DNA from: Siderastrea radians
Lineage: Eukaryota; Cnidaria; Anthozoa; Scleractinia; Rhizangiidae
NCBI GenBank assembly: GCA_964017195.1
Contig: OZ024892.1
Span: forward strand, 15,550,071-15,614,070
Direction: 5' to 3'
Length of the DNA: 64,000 nucleotides
Part shown: positions 25,953 through 40,900 of the stretch, piece by piece
How positions within the stretch are numbered: position 1 is the stretch's first letter
Layout: each line of letters opens with the position of its first letter
The notes under the pieces: generated by a model
Database searches by the model: none
Told to the model about the DNA's origin: nothing
The model's input: only the letters and a program-made list of their open reading frames with translations
Position numbers and translations under genes: made by a program

Positions 25953-28900
25953 CTGAAATATCAACCAAACACACAATAAATTTGAAATACACTAAGGCAC
26001 AAAATGATGAAAGTAAAATTGACATAGTCACACTACTGTATTTAAGTTCACTTAAAAAATCAAAAATATGTCCTCACATCAATGAACGCCCACAAATAAT
26101 GGTCTAGTTTTGTTACCAAAAACTGTATTACTTCACTGAAACTATTTCTGTCATCTGGTGCTACGGATGGCATGGATGGAAATGGATTGCAACTTGAAAA
26201 AATTAGTGTTTAGATTAAATTGATATTTAATGGTCATGGTTTGTTTTCTCTCAATGAAATAACTTATTAAGTTAATATGTTCCTTTAAATGTTCAAAGAC
26301 AATGTTGGGCATGGATAAAGTTAGCTAACGATAATTTTTAGCACAGTTTTGACCAAAAATGTGCAAAATCCTCGTGACTAAGTCCCTTTAACAATTTTTT
26401 TCCAAAGACTGAAAACCAAAACCACAACAATTTGCCAATCTGACCATAAACAACAAGCTAGACAAATGCAGTGAGTAGCCCCGCAGCTCTTAACAACCTC
26501 TAATTTCATTGGACTTTGGTATCACGCAGCTCTATTGTTTTCGGGGCTACTGGTCCATTGTTTTGTTGTTTGGTGTATTGTTTTCTCAGCAAATCAGAGA
26601 AGACCTTGTAAGAGCTGCGACATCGCCCAATGCAGTAAGCCAAACAAAACATGAGCAGTGTTCTAGATGGTTATTTACAAGGAAATTAAACTTAAAATTA
26701 TATAAACTTTGTTGTATTTATGCAAATGTACATGTAGGAAGAACCACGCATAACATTATACCCAATACTGATGATTTCTCACTCCCAGTGACACCTATGA
26801 TTGAACCCCATGCATCTGTTTGAATGCCTTTGTTGTCAACCAGTCAGTGTGGTGCATTTCATCTCCAGTATGGTAAGCCTCATTCATTGGCAAATGCAGT
26901 GCAGCCATAAAACGTTGTCTGTAATTCTCAATGAGTAAACAGTAATTGCATGTACCACCCTAGCAGAATTCTCGTTGTGTGAAAATGAGTGGATCTGGTG
27001 GGCACTTGTGTTTTCCCCAAGCCAATATCCTGTAATATTTTATGCACATTTACACAATGCACGTGTATTAATTTGTAAGAATGCAAATTGCATGTCAAAT
27101 GAATTTAACACCCTACTACTTTTTCACCCTAACTACAACACTTTCTGTTTGATCAATTTTGAAATGACTTTTCATTCTCCTTATTGGCTGTTTTTACTAT
27201 GCAGAAGGCAGTACCCAGTCCTTACCTGCCAGTAAGCCCCTTGATGGTTTTCATGGCCATGACTGTAGTGGGAGCCATGCCTCCAAAGCTAAAGCTGCAG
27301 TCCTTAATTTCCCAGGAGCTGGAATTCCCTTGCTTTTCAAACAACACCCTCATCCCTGTGTTTACTATAGCAATGTCATCTTCCCGCCGTCGAGCTTGTT
27401 TGAAGGCAAAAACATATTCATGCTGCAAAAGAGTGAAGTAATTTAATATATAATAAAGCTCAGTATATCGAGATAGAAAAGAAGTAAATTCAACAGGAAG
27501 CAGAAACAAGCATTAAGAAAAACAATTTTGAAGCTAAAAATAAATTTCAGAACAATTTTGCTTGGTTTTCCGCAGAGCAGGAGATAGCAATATGAGGTTG
27601 GGACATAGGTTTGGCAAGATAAATGATGCTGAGTGGGGCTTAATATACATGCACGGATGCCATATCAAGGGAGGTAACCCATTACACCTGTTGTGGCTGA
27701 GTATTTGCTTGATGGGACATGGATCTTACAGGTGAACATGTCTGTTGTGGGTATAATTTACCAAGAAAGCAACAAGTATGTTACAGGTGTGATGATCAAA
27801 GTAACAGGTGGTGCACCCTAAAAATAGACTGAGGCAGAATTGAATACCACGAAATTTCAAGGAGGAATGTGAGAACAAACTAAAATGATGGGAAGCACGA
27901 TAAGCTCTGTTTTGCAGGCTGGATGCAGGAAAGTTTAGAAATCTGTGTTAAGAAAGCAAGATCAACGTCTGCAAATATCACAAACTCACTCCACAGTCAA
28001 CTCAAACCACTCGAGAGGGAGATGGAAATAAATGGCACAAACTAGGATTGAAAAAGATAATTTCGGGCCCTATGATAACAACTCATTATATTTTGTTCCC
28101 TTAAACTGTCTATTGGCAGCCATTATGTTACTAGTTAACAATCTCTTCTATAATTTTCAATTCCAGTATTGAATAATATTTAATTACCTTTTCTGTGAAT
28201 GGGACAAGAATATCAACTAAAACTTCACTTGGTTCCAAAATTGTTCTTCTGTATCCAGTGAAGAAATTCTCATCCAATTTGACTTTTCTTGTTTTTCCTT
28301 CAGTAGGACAAAAAAAAACAAATTATCAAGATCCTCCAACATAAATGTACTTTACATCAAGAGATAAATAAATACATTTAACATGCGCATGGAAACTCGA
28401 ACAGTGCATTCAAATTCTAACTCCACCTAAAGATAACTGACAGGGTGCAAGATTTGTAGGTCGTGAAATTAGCAAATTAACCTAATGCATTAAATTTTCA
28501 TTAAAATTATTTGCAGGAAGATATGTAAACAAATCTTTCATCAGTCTCCACTTTCAGCCCCATCCAAATCTTAACTATATCCAGCAATCTTTCTAGACAA
28601 ACTATTAATCCAGTGTTCTCATGTTAGTAATGTTTTAAGATGATAAAATGGTACTAGGTATTGTGATTGTCACCCAATGCCAATAAGTGGTGATGAACAT
28701 TTAAGAATTAAGTAAGGTTTTATTTATCTATACATTACCTCCAGCTGCTGCCAATGCAAGAGTGCATCTAGCAGCCATAAACACTGGATTCAGATCTGAT
28801 ATTGGGCTGGCAGTCATGATATTCCCACCAATAGCCTGAGTAGCAAAAGGAAAGGAGTTACTTCTCTTCGACCAATACTGCTAATTTTTGGCAGTGAGCA

Positions 28901-31900
28901 AAAAGATATAGAAATTAAAGTGCTGTCTAATTCCAGGTGGTTATTAAAACGTTAATTAAAGTCCTTTCCCATCCAGCAGACAACTTGAATGACTCAGACA
29001 GCTGATCAGGGATTGCAGTTAGCTCAGATAGCCTAGGAGTATTAACACTCATACACTGTAGTTTGGATTGAACTTACCCCAACATTTCTTATCTGATGTC
29101 CAGCAAACCATTTGAGCATGTGAAGTATTGCTGCGAACCATCTGGTCTTATACTCTGTAAAGGACAACAAAAGTTTCTTTAAAGATTCACACAATTCTCA
29201 CAATTCTCTCAGAACAATCTGCAGGGCTGGATCCAGGGAGAGGGTTGAGGGGGTTGCAATGCACCCCCCCCCCCTCCTTTGGGAAGTTTCCAAACTTGTC
29301 TGACTCCTCGTGTCTATCGCTTTATCACAGACTTTAAAAATAATAGGATATTGTTGTTGTTTTTTTACTTGCATCCCCCCACCCTGAAAAAATCTGGCAT
29401 CTGCCCTGATCTGGCTAGTGAACACAGCCCTCCATATGAGTTTTTTTTAGTGGCATTGGCAACTAACCTTTAATCCTTAAGGGTTAGTCTTCAGGGGCAG
29501 TTTTTAGCTCCAAAATATATAAAGGAGGAACACAGGTTTGCCAGTTACCCAACAATGAGTTAAATTTAACTAGTCTATCACTCTTGTTAGCATTCAAATT
29601 CAGAAGCCTCAATGACATTTATAACATATGGTATTCTCACCTCAATCCATGCAGACACACCATAAAACACGCTGTTGCAAATTTCTGACTGTAAGTGTAT
29701 CTATTAAAATATACTTGTTAACTTGACTAGCATTTACATTGTAATTCAAACATTTGTTTTTTCACCTGGCATAGAATGAATAGCATCATTAAGAACATCT
29801 TCCAGAGTACTGAGTGTGACAGAAGCACCAAACCTGATGCCGTCTGCACTGTGTTCCACAGCATTTAACTCTGGGATGTGAGTAGGAGCTATCAGGATTG
29901 GATAATTCTGATTCTTGAACTTCATTTCAATTCCTGTTTGACAAGAAGAGAATATTTCAATGAGATGCAAATGTCCTTTCACTCCAAGAGTCCAGCACTT
30001 GCCAAGTTCATGTCAAAAGTCTCAATATGTTACAAGTTTTCATCATCGAACATGTTTCTATGGTACATCCCCCCACACACAGTCTGCCACTGTTAGTTCT
30101 ACAGTGCTTTCAATAAGCACCAACGATTGATTAAAAGCATCTGCAAATTTGCTCAAAGAAGTCGGCTTACTGTTTTCCCTAAATTGAAGTAATTAAAGAA
30201 AGATTTCTCTCAAACCTTGTTGATACAGTCGGCCACTCTACTCAAACCAGCTGCCTACTTTAAATTTTATTGGGACCCCTGGTTATAGCATTGCCCAGTC
30301 AACATTGATAGGTGCTTGGAGACTGGGAGTTTATAGCTTAACAGTACTGCTATATTCAAGGTAAGGACTGGCAATAATAAAAGCCCCACAAACACCCTCA
30401 TCTTCTGTAAGACAGGCAGACAACTCACTAACTTAAATAACTTGTCATGGCAGAAATAGTTTCAAACCCTTTACTCACCTATTTCAGTATTACCAATCAC
30501 CAATTTAGCTTGTGAATGTATCATCTTTTGCTCCAGCAGCTCTTCCAATGTTGTTGGTCTGATCCAGGTAACAAGGTCACCTTTAATGTACAGACTTTTT
30601 GGCTTGGCAGCTTCTGGTAGCTGTAGAATAAGTGAGTGAACTTGTTAAGAGAGGCGGTACGCAGCTCTTACAAGGTCTTCTCTAATTTGCTGAGAAAACA
30701 ATAGACCCTAGCCCTGAAAACAATAGAGCTACGTGACACCAAGGTTCAATGAAATTTGAGGTTGTTAAGAGCTGCGTGGTATCTGAAAAACTGCGTGGAA
30801 CAAAGACCATGCAAATATGGCAAGAACGTAAACATAGCTGCAGAAATTGAGCCTGCCATACATGTAAGTCCTACTTCTTAAACACCTTTAACATCAAGAC
30901 ACTCATCTTTGTCTCAAACAGAAACAAACAAACAAACAAAAAAACAGACAAAATAGCCTGCAAATACAGCTACCTCTAATTGCTCCTGGCTGCTCGGGGG
31001 CACTGTGCAGTCCAGGCCCACTATGCATCACTTTGCCTACGTTACTAGGTAGTGTAATGTTACGTGTCATGTTTTTGCTGACAGTTCACCTGATTTCATT
31101 TAGCCAATCACATGCATGCTTCGATGTGCTCATTGCTGCAGCTTTTTTGTTGAATAAAGGTTTTTACCTTTCTCATTTTCAAAGCTGTTTGAGTGATTTT
31201 TTGTGGTCCTTTGTATTTATTTATTGAACCCTAACACTGGAAGCCAACAAGAAGACTACTTTTCACCTGCAAATCAGGCCCTCTGATAGGGAGCAAAAAA
31301 ATGGCCTGACTTGTAGGAATGAATATAAGTACTATTTTAACAAGTTAAAAATTTAATAGGTAAAGCAGACATGAAGCCACACAACATAGTTTAACTTTGT
31401 TTAGTAAACTGCCTATTACGTTTCTTGCACAGTTCACTTAATATATTTTCCTTATTGCTGCTGCGGTTGACAGACAAGCATGCAGCTCATTTTTCCACCA
31501 TCAAAGATAAACAATTTATAGCAGAGCCAGCGCGCTAGCGCGTCAGCGGAGCTCCATTGCTAAGGAAATTTGGTAACCTATGAAGCCAAAAAATTTTGGT
31601 AGTGACGTAATAGTCACGTGACCGTCCGTCCGTACATCTGTACGTCCGTCCATCCGCACCAGAGGGCTACCAATACACTTCATACACTGGATATAACCCT
31701 GTGCTGAATCCCGTGTGTTTTTGGCACGAAATCGCATGTTGACCCGCGTTGTAGCAAAACAAGCAAAGACAACAAAAGTCAAAAACAAATTTGTTAATGG
31801 AAAAAAAAGGGCAAAAGAACACTTAGTTGTCTTTTTGGTGGAAGGGGAAAAGTTCAATTTAGGCAAAAGAAATTAGGCGATAAAGTTCAGGCAAAAAGTT

Positions 31901-34900
31901 CAAATTTGCCTCGTCGGTTCTGTTCAAACTCGGTCGGCACACCGCTTGAGTTCGCAGCTTTTCGCAGCGGTTTCGATGCCAAATATATCAGAGCTAGTGC
32001 TTTTTGTTTTTTTCTGTCCACAACCATGGTTTTTACGGCATTTCAAACACATTTTGCCAGGAAAAACACCAGCATTTTCATGCTGATAGGCAGCTTGTCA
32101 TGAAGAAATAAATAAGTATTAAAATTAACTTGTAAAATGACATCAAACGCCCATGGCCTAGTGGAATAGTCACCGGCATCTCACACCGACGAGCCAGGTT
32201 CGACACTCAGCGTGAGCAGGTACCTTTTTTTCTTTTTTTTTTTTAATTTAACGACTTGAATGAGAGTATTTTCACAAATTAATAACTGCCAGCAAAAACA
32301 AAACAAAACAAAAAAAAACAAAAAACAAACAAAACAAAAAGGGGGGCTCCGCTTTTAGGCTTGGCTAAATCTATATATTAATAATAATTTTTAACACATA
32401 GTTCTCTACAGGCAAGCATGCAACAAAATTACAGTAAGCTGTTTTAGTGTTTGAAGTATTAAAGTGAACAATGTTTATCTTTGATGTCAGACTCTGTCAA
32501 TGCACATCCTTACCATCAGTTCAGGTGGAAAAATTGCATCCTGTGTTGGGTCATATGGAGTAAAGTTTGATGCTTTGAACAATTCATTAGCACCCTGAGA
32601 AATTCAAAAATACCATCATTTGGGGTTACATTAGTTACTTGTGGCAGCATTAACACTTCTCCCATCCCCCCTCCCCCTGAATGGAATGCTAGTCATTTGC
32701 AGGGTTACAGATAGCATTTTTTAGGATTTCCTAACAATTCACTGATTCACTGGAGAGAGACAATGTGGAGTAAGGTTTCTTGTCTGTAAGAAAACAACAT
32801 ATGATGCACAGACAAGGAGCCCATTGAAGTCTAACCTGCGACCAGGCCGAATTTTAGCATCGCTCTCATATTCTCTTACATTGGTCACTCGCTAAAATTG
32901 GGCCTGATATAATCTCTCACAGGACCTTGTGCCGGCGGCCAAGTTTTGGCTGCGTGAATCTCGCAATCTGATTGGCGCATCCCTTTAACGATAGAGCTGT
33001 CAACGGAAGTAAACTGTCTACAAGATTGATCCGACCGCCGTCACCAAGGAACAAGTCTGCCGAGGTGAATGTGTCGCTCTTAAGATATTCTCGTCGTTCT
33101 GGCAGAATTGTCATCAGTTCTTTCTCTCCTGATCGAGAATGGTGTTCGGTTTGACGCAAGCTGTCTCTCACTAGAAGCAGAGAAGTAAAGCAACAGTAAA
33201 GCCAGTGTATCCTGTTTTATCGTATTGTGTCTCGAAATTTTCATTTGAAGGCTTTCGGCTAGTATTGAAAATATAAACAATAGTGGTTGTTTCCGCGTTT
33301 TACAAAACAAAACTAATAGCAGAGGGACTAGCATCTTTTGCCAAGAATGATCAACAAGTCAACCAATAATTCTGTAAACTTAACGGTAAGCTAATGCTTA
33401 GCAAGAGCCGCAATCAGCGAGATGCTGCATTTGTTTTTATCTATTAAGTAATAAAGATTTTCAGTCTATTCATTCAGTGTTACTAATAATGTCGCTTTAT
33501 TGATCTCTGGCATTGATATCAAAGTGTCTGACTAGTTGCATAATAAATGTTCTTCGCTTTAAAATTCGCTGCTATTTAGAGATAATTTATTCGCTGCTAA
33601 TCTCAAATATTCATCATTTCTGCAACTAAATTAAATTACAAAATACTTGTTTGTTTATAAACGGTTTTATTTATATCTTTATTCTAAAGAATGAAACTAA
33701 AGGTATTTCCCTTAATTTCCCAAGTTTTGTAATGCAGAAAATTGGCGACAAAGGTGTAGAGAATATTTCCGGATACCACCTGAAATGAGAAAGGATTCAC
33801 ACATGCAGCATATTTTGGTACATGGCCACCTTGTTGTGTTCTGAATTTTCATTCAGTTTCGGCTCAGGCAGAGCAACCATGTACAATACTGGAAAGAGTA
33901 CCTTCAAGTTAGCAATCGTGTAAATTTGAGCACCAGTGCCTAGAAGATACATTGAAGCCTGTGATTTTCTTAATATTTTTGCCGACATTTTATCAGCGGG
34001 ACTTTTTTGAATTGCTGTTATGGGAAATTTGCATACCGAGGATCGTGCAAGCAGAAGAAATTTTGATTGGCTGTTTTGTTGAATGTCAATCAATCCAAAA
34101 AGTGAGCGGTAGACGTTCCATAGAAGAGTTGTATCAGGCTCTATTTTTCATTTCGCCCTGCCGCCTGACTGTTTCACCGAACGAAACGAAAATAGAGCCT
34201 GATCGCAGGTTAACTGAATTCTGATGTAGTCCAATGCACCTTGCCATTTCTCATCAAATTTATGACCTATTTTTCTTGCTGTAATTCCTTCGTTTGTTTG
34301 TGCATTTGTTCGTTTGTTCACTCATTCGTTCGTTCGTTTGTTCATTCAGTTTTTTTGTACCCAGAAGACTAAGCAGGCATACAGTGTTCTCCTTATCAGG
34401 CGGTAACCGGTAAAATTTACCGCTTGTAGCACCGCTTGTTACCGGTTAGCCGGAACCAGATAAAGGCCTGGATTAGAAACATCCAACAGTTTGGGATCGT
34501 GAAAGATTTATTATCGGATTGAATTATGAAAAGATTTATGTCCGTCGTACTGCATACCTAGCCTGCACCGCAGACGGAATATGACCGTTAGATTACGTCT
34601 CCGACGCAGGCTACTGCGTACCACGTAAGTCTAGTTTTAGTAACTTTTCTCATTGCCCATGCATTTGTACAATATTAGACGTAGTCTTGTCATCTCGACA
34701 TTTCTAAGTTCGTTAGATAATTGTCTCATCTTCTCTACGCTTCTCGGCACGTTTCTACCTTAGTAAGATGTTAGTTGTATCTTTTTAACGTTTCTCCGTA
34801 TGCCAGTACATTCCTACGGTATTAGTCTTCTGGACATTTTCCATGTGATAGTGTGTTCGTCAGTGGTGTAGGGCGCGGTCTTATCTTCTCGACTGTCAAC

Positions 34901-37900
34901 ATTTCTCTGTACGTTAAAACATTCGAAAAATATTATTGTTATCTTCTCAACGTTTGTCCCTGTGCTAGTATATTCGTAATTTAGATGTTGTTAGTTGTAT
35001 CTCCTTAACATTTCTCCGTACGTTAGCATTGTCGTGAGGTACTAGTTTTATCTTCTTGACGTCGATATACGTACTTGGTTTGTTCAGGCTTGTTCGTAAG
35101 GTACTCTTAGTATTGTCTTCTCCTCGAAGTTAGATTCGTTTGTGCCTTTGTAAAGAGTATGTCTCATCTTCTAGGCATTTCTCAGTACGTCTTTTAGGCT
35201 GCTGTACATGTAAGCTTTTTCTTCTCGACGTTTATCTGTATGTCAATACGTTCCATGTGACAGGAATTACAACATCTTGACCGTTTCAGTTAAGGGTTTT
35301 CGAGATGTGTGTTAGCCTAGTGTCATGCCGGCAATATTCCGTGCCTCATGACAACAATTCCACACCAGGGTAGAAAAAGATTCTCAACAGAGCTGCTTTA
35401 CCAGTCTAAAAAACTGACTTACCTGTTACCCTGAAAACTAGGGAGAACACTGGCACAGAATACCATAGAAAATAATCCTCCACTGTACTAACAATGGAAA
35501 ACTCACATTCACATCACTATTCTGTGCTGTGTTACTACTGTCTCCATTTTGGTTCAATTCAGCACAGCAGCCATTCACACCTTTACCACAACATTCCTGA
35601 TAAATAAAAAAATAAAAACAATACTTGCATCAGATTGCTTTGAAAAAAAAAGGCATCAGTCCACACTTAACTTAAGGAGGAAAAGACTTAGACAGCAGAA
35701 TCTTCCAACAGATACCAACTTTAGGTGCAACCACTTCACTTGTCAAAGACTGTTACTGCAACTGCAAGTCAGTTAACAATTACGGTAGTCAGTCAGTTAG
35801 TCAGTCAGTCTGCCAGCTGATTAGTCAGTCAATTACATGCAGTCAGTCAGTCAGTCAGTCAGTCAGTCAGTCAGTCAGACAGCAAGTCAGTGGATCAACT
35901 ATGATGGCAACAGTCAATCACTTACTAATAGTTAACACCATTCACATGAACAGGCTTGTCATTCAGCCACAGCAGATCACGCTAGTCTCACCTAAACTGA
36001 CATCTTCCAATTCTAGAACATGAGGCACTGTTCCATAGTCTCCCCAGACTGAGAGTTGCTAACCACTAATTAAAATTATTTATAAGCAAGTCCAGCCTCT
36101 AACTTTCACGAATGGCCAAGAATGCAAAGGAGGCACCGTGTTAACAATCTGCTTAGGCTTAGATAACAGCCGTCTAAATCCAGGGACTACAGGAAGGCCT
36201 CTGCATAGTACATGCACCCTACACCAATTTATGATGACAGTGAAAAAATTTTACCTTAGTGAAGGTTTTAAATCCTTCCAGAATTGGTCGGTAGCCAGTG
36301 CATCGACACAAATTTCCTGAAAAGCAGATAAAATTTGTGAGTAACGGACTGTTTACAAAGAAATTTATCTTAAACGATCACCACTGTCAAGACAGGAGAA
36401 AAGAAAGGGTTGGGGTTGTTGCAGTGGTGAGAGCGTATGTTGTTCAGTGATGTTATGTGTCCTGTGTTCAAATACCTATCCCTGGAGGCTCTGAGTCCTA
36501 TCACTTGGTTTTGTTGTTGGTTTTTGTCCCAGGCTCCCTCAGTTTCTATCCAGGTTCTGGCCAATATTCTACTTTGCAGAAATGGTTAGAGACTGAGTTA
36601 ACCTTTAAGCCCGGATATAAAAATGCACATTCTCCTTACTGTTCTCCACACATTTCTTATGGAACTAGTAACGAGAATTTATCTAAATATCAAGACATCC
36701 TATCCTTGGTGATCACTTTCCTCATTCTCACCACTTGAATGTTTGAAGTAGTGATAATGTAAAGAGAAATTTCATTTTCTAACTGTTAGGGGTTAAAGGG
36801 TTAACTAAAGGTTATTTTAAGTACTTCCCCTCATACCTTCAAAGGCACTTTCCATTTCTTTGTGTGCTGGTACAGGGTTGTTCCTTAGGAGAGTATACAT
36901 TGACATTACAATTCCTGGAGTGCAAAATCCACACTGGGAGCCATGGGATTTAGCAATTCGCTCCTTTGCAAGAAGAACACATCAAAGTCACTATACAGAG
37001 CCTATACATAACAAAGATTAATTGCTGGTTTTAACCATCTTCACCTGGACGTCTACTTTTGGTTTCAAGGCAGTTAAATGTAAGAATGTGAACAGTCCTG
37101 CCAAGTAGGCAGAAAACTGATACCTTATTATGTTGGGTATGCTGTGAGTCTATTGAAACTTTCAGGTTTTCAATTTAAGGGGCTTGCTGCTTCTGGGGTA
37201 AAAGCAACCTTGTTTAGTGCAGATTGCTATGAGACCATTAATTTTGTAGATAGTCAAGCAGGTGGGCTTCTCATGCCAACATAGTGAAAGAGCAAAACAA
37301 GCTCAACAAACTGGATGAAAGAGAAACTTCCCCACATTTCCCCAGTTTGCCCCTCAGTTGGTTCTCTTCTTTCAGTCCCATCTATCTTGTATCTGTTCAT
37401 AGACCATCTAGAAGGGGACTACTAAAAGTCTACATTACATGTACATTTCAGTGCCACATTTTAATTGGAAAAATAGGAGCGTCCCCACCCCATTGCCCCC
37501 CCCCCCTTAACATACATGTTCAATTGCATTACCTGTACTGGATGAAGTGCAGTCTTGGTGCTACCAATACCCTCCACCGTGGTAACAGCCATTCCATCCA
37601 CAGCACACAATGGCAGCAGGCAACCATTTGCGGAGAAGTGCATTATTTAAGTCAAGGTTGAAATACCGTACACATACATTCGTACCAACTCAGCAATACA
37701 TGTAATTATTGATCAATAGCAAATTGTGTAGACAATAAAAAGTTACTGATAGGTGCCCTGTTTTCATAAGCAAAAGTGTTTTGCGTGTTAAATGCTTCAA
37801 TCCGTGATATATTTTTAGCCTGAAGACTAAGTCATGTAATGTGGTTCTAAGTTTTGAGTCTGTGGATAAAATCCTGAAGAGTGAGCATTCAACTGATCTG

Positions 37901-40900
37901 AAAGCTACTGAGCAATATTTTCCTGTGGTACTGTTTATTAGGCTGTACAAGGTGGTTCTAACTTTTGAGTCTGTGGATAAAATCCTAAAGTGTGACCATT
38001 CGAATGAAAGCTACTGAGCAGTGCTATTCCTGTGGCACTGTTTATTATGCTGTACAAGGTGGTTCAAACTTTTTAGTCTGTGGATGAAATCCTACGATGT
38101 GACCATTTGAATGAACATGATTAAGCAAAAAATTGATGTTGTTCTGTTTATCACACTATACAGGGTGGTTGTAACTTTTTAGCCTGGTGATTAAATCCTT
38201 AAGTGTGACCATTCAAATGAAAGCCATTGGGCAGTACTTCCTTTTATGCCTTATAACTTGGAGTAATAGGAGAAAATCCTAACACGCGTTCATTCAAATG
38301 AAAGCTATTGAGCAGTGCTTTCCAGAGGGGCTGATTATTAAGCTCTACAAGGTGGTTCTAGCTTTTCAGTAACAGGATAAAATCCCAACAGTGTTCATTC
38401 AAATGAAAACTGCTATGAAAACTATTGAGTAGTACTTTCCGTTTTTTTTTTTTTTTTTCCAATACAGTTTAAAAAACTGAAAGCTGGTATTTGTTGGTTC
38501 TTTAGTTTGTTCTTAGGCACCTTAATTTTGTGAATCAATTTCAAAGATATTCATCAGTGAGAGCACTCAGAGCACTGGTCTTCCAGTATTGCAATTAATG
38601 CTCAAGCACTCTACTGAATTACACCTTTTGCTGTTCATTACGAAAAAATACACAATCACTTGCGTGAAACGGCCTTCAATAATTATTGTGCGAAGAGACA
38701 TTCATGAGCGCGAAAGTACGAACATTTGCGCATAAATCAGATTCAATAATGATATTTGCATTTTAATTAACATTCAATAACACTTTTGGGCATTCATATG
38801 CGTCATTCAGCATACAAAAAAGAGAAAATATACTTTCATTTACGCTAGCATGCAAGTCATTAACACCATCTTGAATGTCAATAGGGACAATAAACAAACA
38901 TTAAAGCGAAAATACCATTTATTAACATTTCTGTCACACTGAAAGCAATTCAATAGAATTCCTGGATAGTGCATTAACGTTTGTCTCTTCCACACTAAGG
39001 CCGTCCAGGAATTCTATTGAATTGCTTTCAGTGTGACAGAAATGTTAATAAGTGGTATTTTCACTTTAATGTTTGTTTATTGTCCCTATTGACATTCAAG
39101 ATGGTGTTAATGACTTGCATACTAGCACAAATGAAAGTATATTTTTCTCTTTTGTATGCCAAATGACGCATACGAATGCCCAAAGGTGTTATTGAATGTT
39201 GATTAAAATGCAAAAATCGCTATTGAATCTGACTTTTGCGCAAATGTTCGTACTTCCACGCCAATGAATGTCTCTTCGCGTAATTGATCGCCGTTTCACG
39301 CAAATGATTGCGTATTTTCTCGTAATAAACAGCTAAAGGTGTACTGTACCTGTCAATGTTATGACCAGAAGCATTTTCTTGAATTTTATTCAGTTTTTAA
39401 AAGGATACTTGATCTTTTTATTTTGATGATCATACTTGGAGACCATAACAGTACAAGCTCCACATCCACCTTCACTGCATCCAAGCTTGGTTCCTGTTAA
39501 ACCCACTGCAGTACTGTTAAGGTTTGTAATCATGTGAATTGCAGTTTTCAAGAAAATAATTAATTATTACTAATAATTACCTTTATTCAAGCTCACAGTC
39601 AAGTGGCTCATCACTGAGCATGGTACTTAACTCTTTACAATACTGTGCAAAGTACAGCAAATGAGATTCTGTGAATTTCTACAATTTTTGGCAGAATTAA
39701 AGGTGGACTTTTTACCATGCTTTCCCTCTTAACTGTGATAATTCACCTTTGCAATTTTCACAATAGGGAACTTCCATGTGGCATTTAGGTTGCTTCAGTG
39801 AAATGCTGTGGACATTTTGGCAATACTCTGTTTGACACGGTGAAAATTAAACCCCCAGCAAAACATCAATTGCATGTGCAAGCTAAAACGTTCCCAAAAT
39901 ATTGGTGTATTGTATTGCATTACTCATTTGTTAAGTCTGTATCACAGCTTTAGCACAAAACCATTGAGGTTTACTAGTTAAGAAGCCCTTTTGGGTTTTT
40001 CCTTAAAAATAGATTTGTTACTTTGCATCTCTGGTGCTAAAACAGCCAAGACACTGTTTATTTGGGGGCACCATTTATATTTTCAGTTTCTTGCAATTAA
40101 GGTAAAGAGAAGATAAACTTCAAAACATGTGGTTTGACGTTGACCATCACTTTATCCTATAAGAATCAATCAATTCCACAAGTAAGATCACGGGACAAAT
40201 TTTTGACAGGGACGTGCTAACTGCACGAAATTGTGACAAAACACGTTTTGAAATTCAGATGGCACACATGCATACACCCCCTAACATGGCCTCTGTTGTG
40301 CCATGAGCCTCTCTGTTACTATCACACCAGAGTGTGGTTCAAGTTCATGGTTTCAGTTCCATCTGGGACTATTCCTTGTGTCCTCAACACCAAGCATGCG
40401 ACAGATAAGTATTGTTTACTTTATGAATTTCCCATTTTGTACCTTTCATGTACAAGGATCAAGAATAATGCACCAATCAATTCGAAACTTCAACATCCCC
40501 CCCCCCCCCCCGGGCATACCCCGGGCATTTGACTGCATCGTGCCCGGGGAGGGGGGAATTTGAACGTTGCATTGGAAGGGTGGGGAATTTGAACCGGATT
40601 TATCTCGTGCTCTGATGTAATACGCCCGTGAGTTTTTTTTGGTTTTTGCAGGGTTTGACGGATTTACAAGATACAATTTCGCCTTTGTTACTGAATAACT
40701 CTTTCAAAAGGGTCTTCAAAAGAAGTTTGAAGGTGTCTTTACGGCATCTCTCTCCCTGAAAAGCGTTTAAGTGTTTGATTAAAGACGAAATTTATCTTTG
40801 AGGAGAGGAAGTTCAGTACTAATTGGTGGGGCATTTGAACGGCTTTTTTGCCCCAAGGGGGGGGGGGGGGAATTTGAACAAGCCAATCTTCAAAAGTTCA

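Larger units (their letters stand above)
37642..39408 (-). other. XDH intron 3: U12-type intron with non-canonical 3' end (GT-AT)
   Basis: The donor ATCAA|GTATCCTTTT is a perfect U12 donor. The branch-point match is CCTTGAC at 37651-37657, nine bases before the junction. The protein needs KKIK joined to HFSANGC, which puts the intron's last bases as AAT before GCAC. There is no AG between the in-frame TAA at 37647-37649 and the conserved HFSANG codons, and the only AC gives the wrong frame. So the intron seems to end in AT. A base error or mutation turning AG into AT is the alternative. Confidence 0.65.

Noticed and set aside
32149..32219. A working tRNA-Val gene
   Set aside because: Stem mismatches and position inside a repeat element make it a tRNA-derived SINE head.
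32917..33171. An 84-residue minus-strand open frame in XDH intron 7
   Set aside because: Recognisable as no family, and without splice sites; probably part of a decayed repeat.
37800..38440. Tandem repeats that could suggest a CRISPR array
   Set aside because: Units of about 107 bp diverge along their length with no unique spacers, and the setting is a eukaryotic intron.
39494..39496. AG of TTTAACAG as the XDH exon 3 acceptor
   Set aside because: Joined to exon 2 it makes TGA at the junction; the TACTGCAG site 12 bases upstream gives the conserved GLTGTKLG and suits the U12 branch point.
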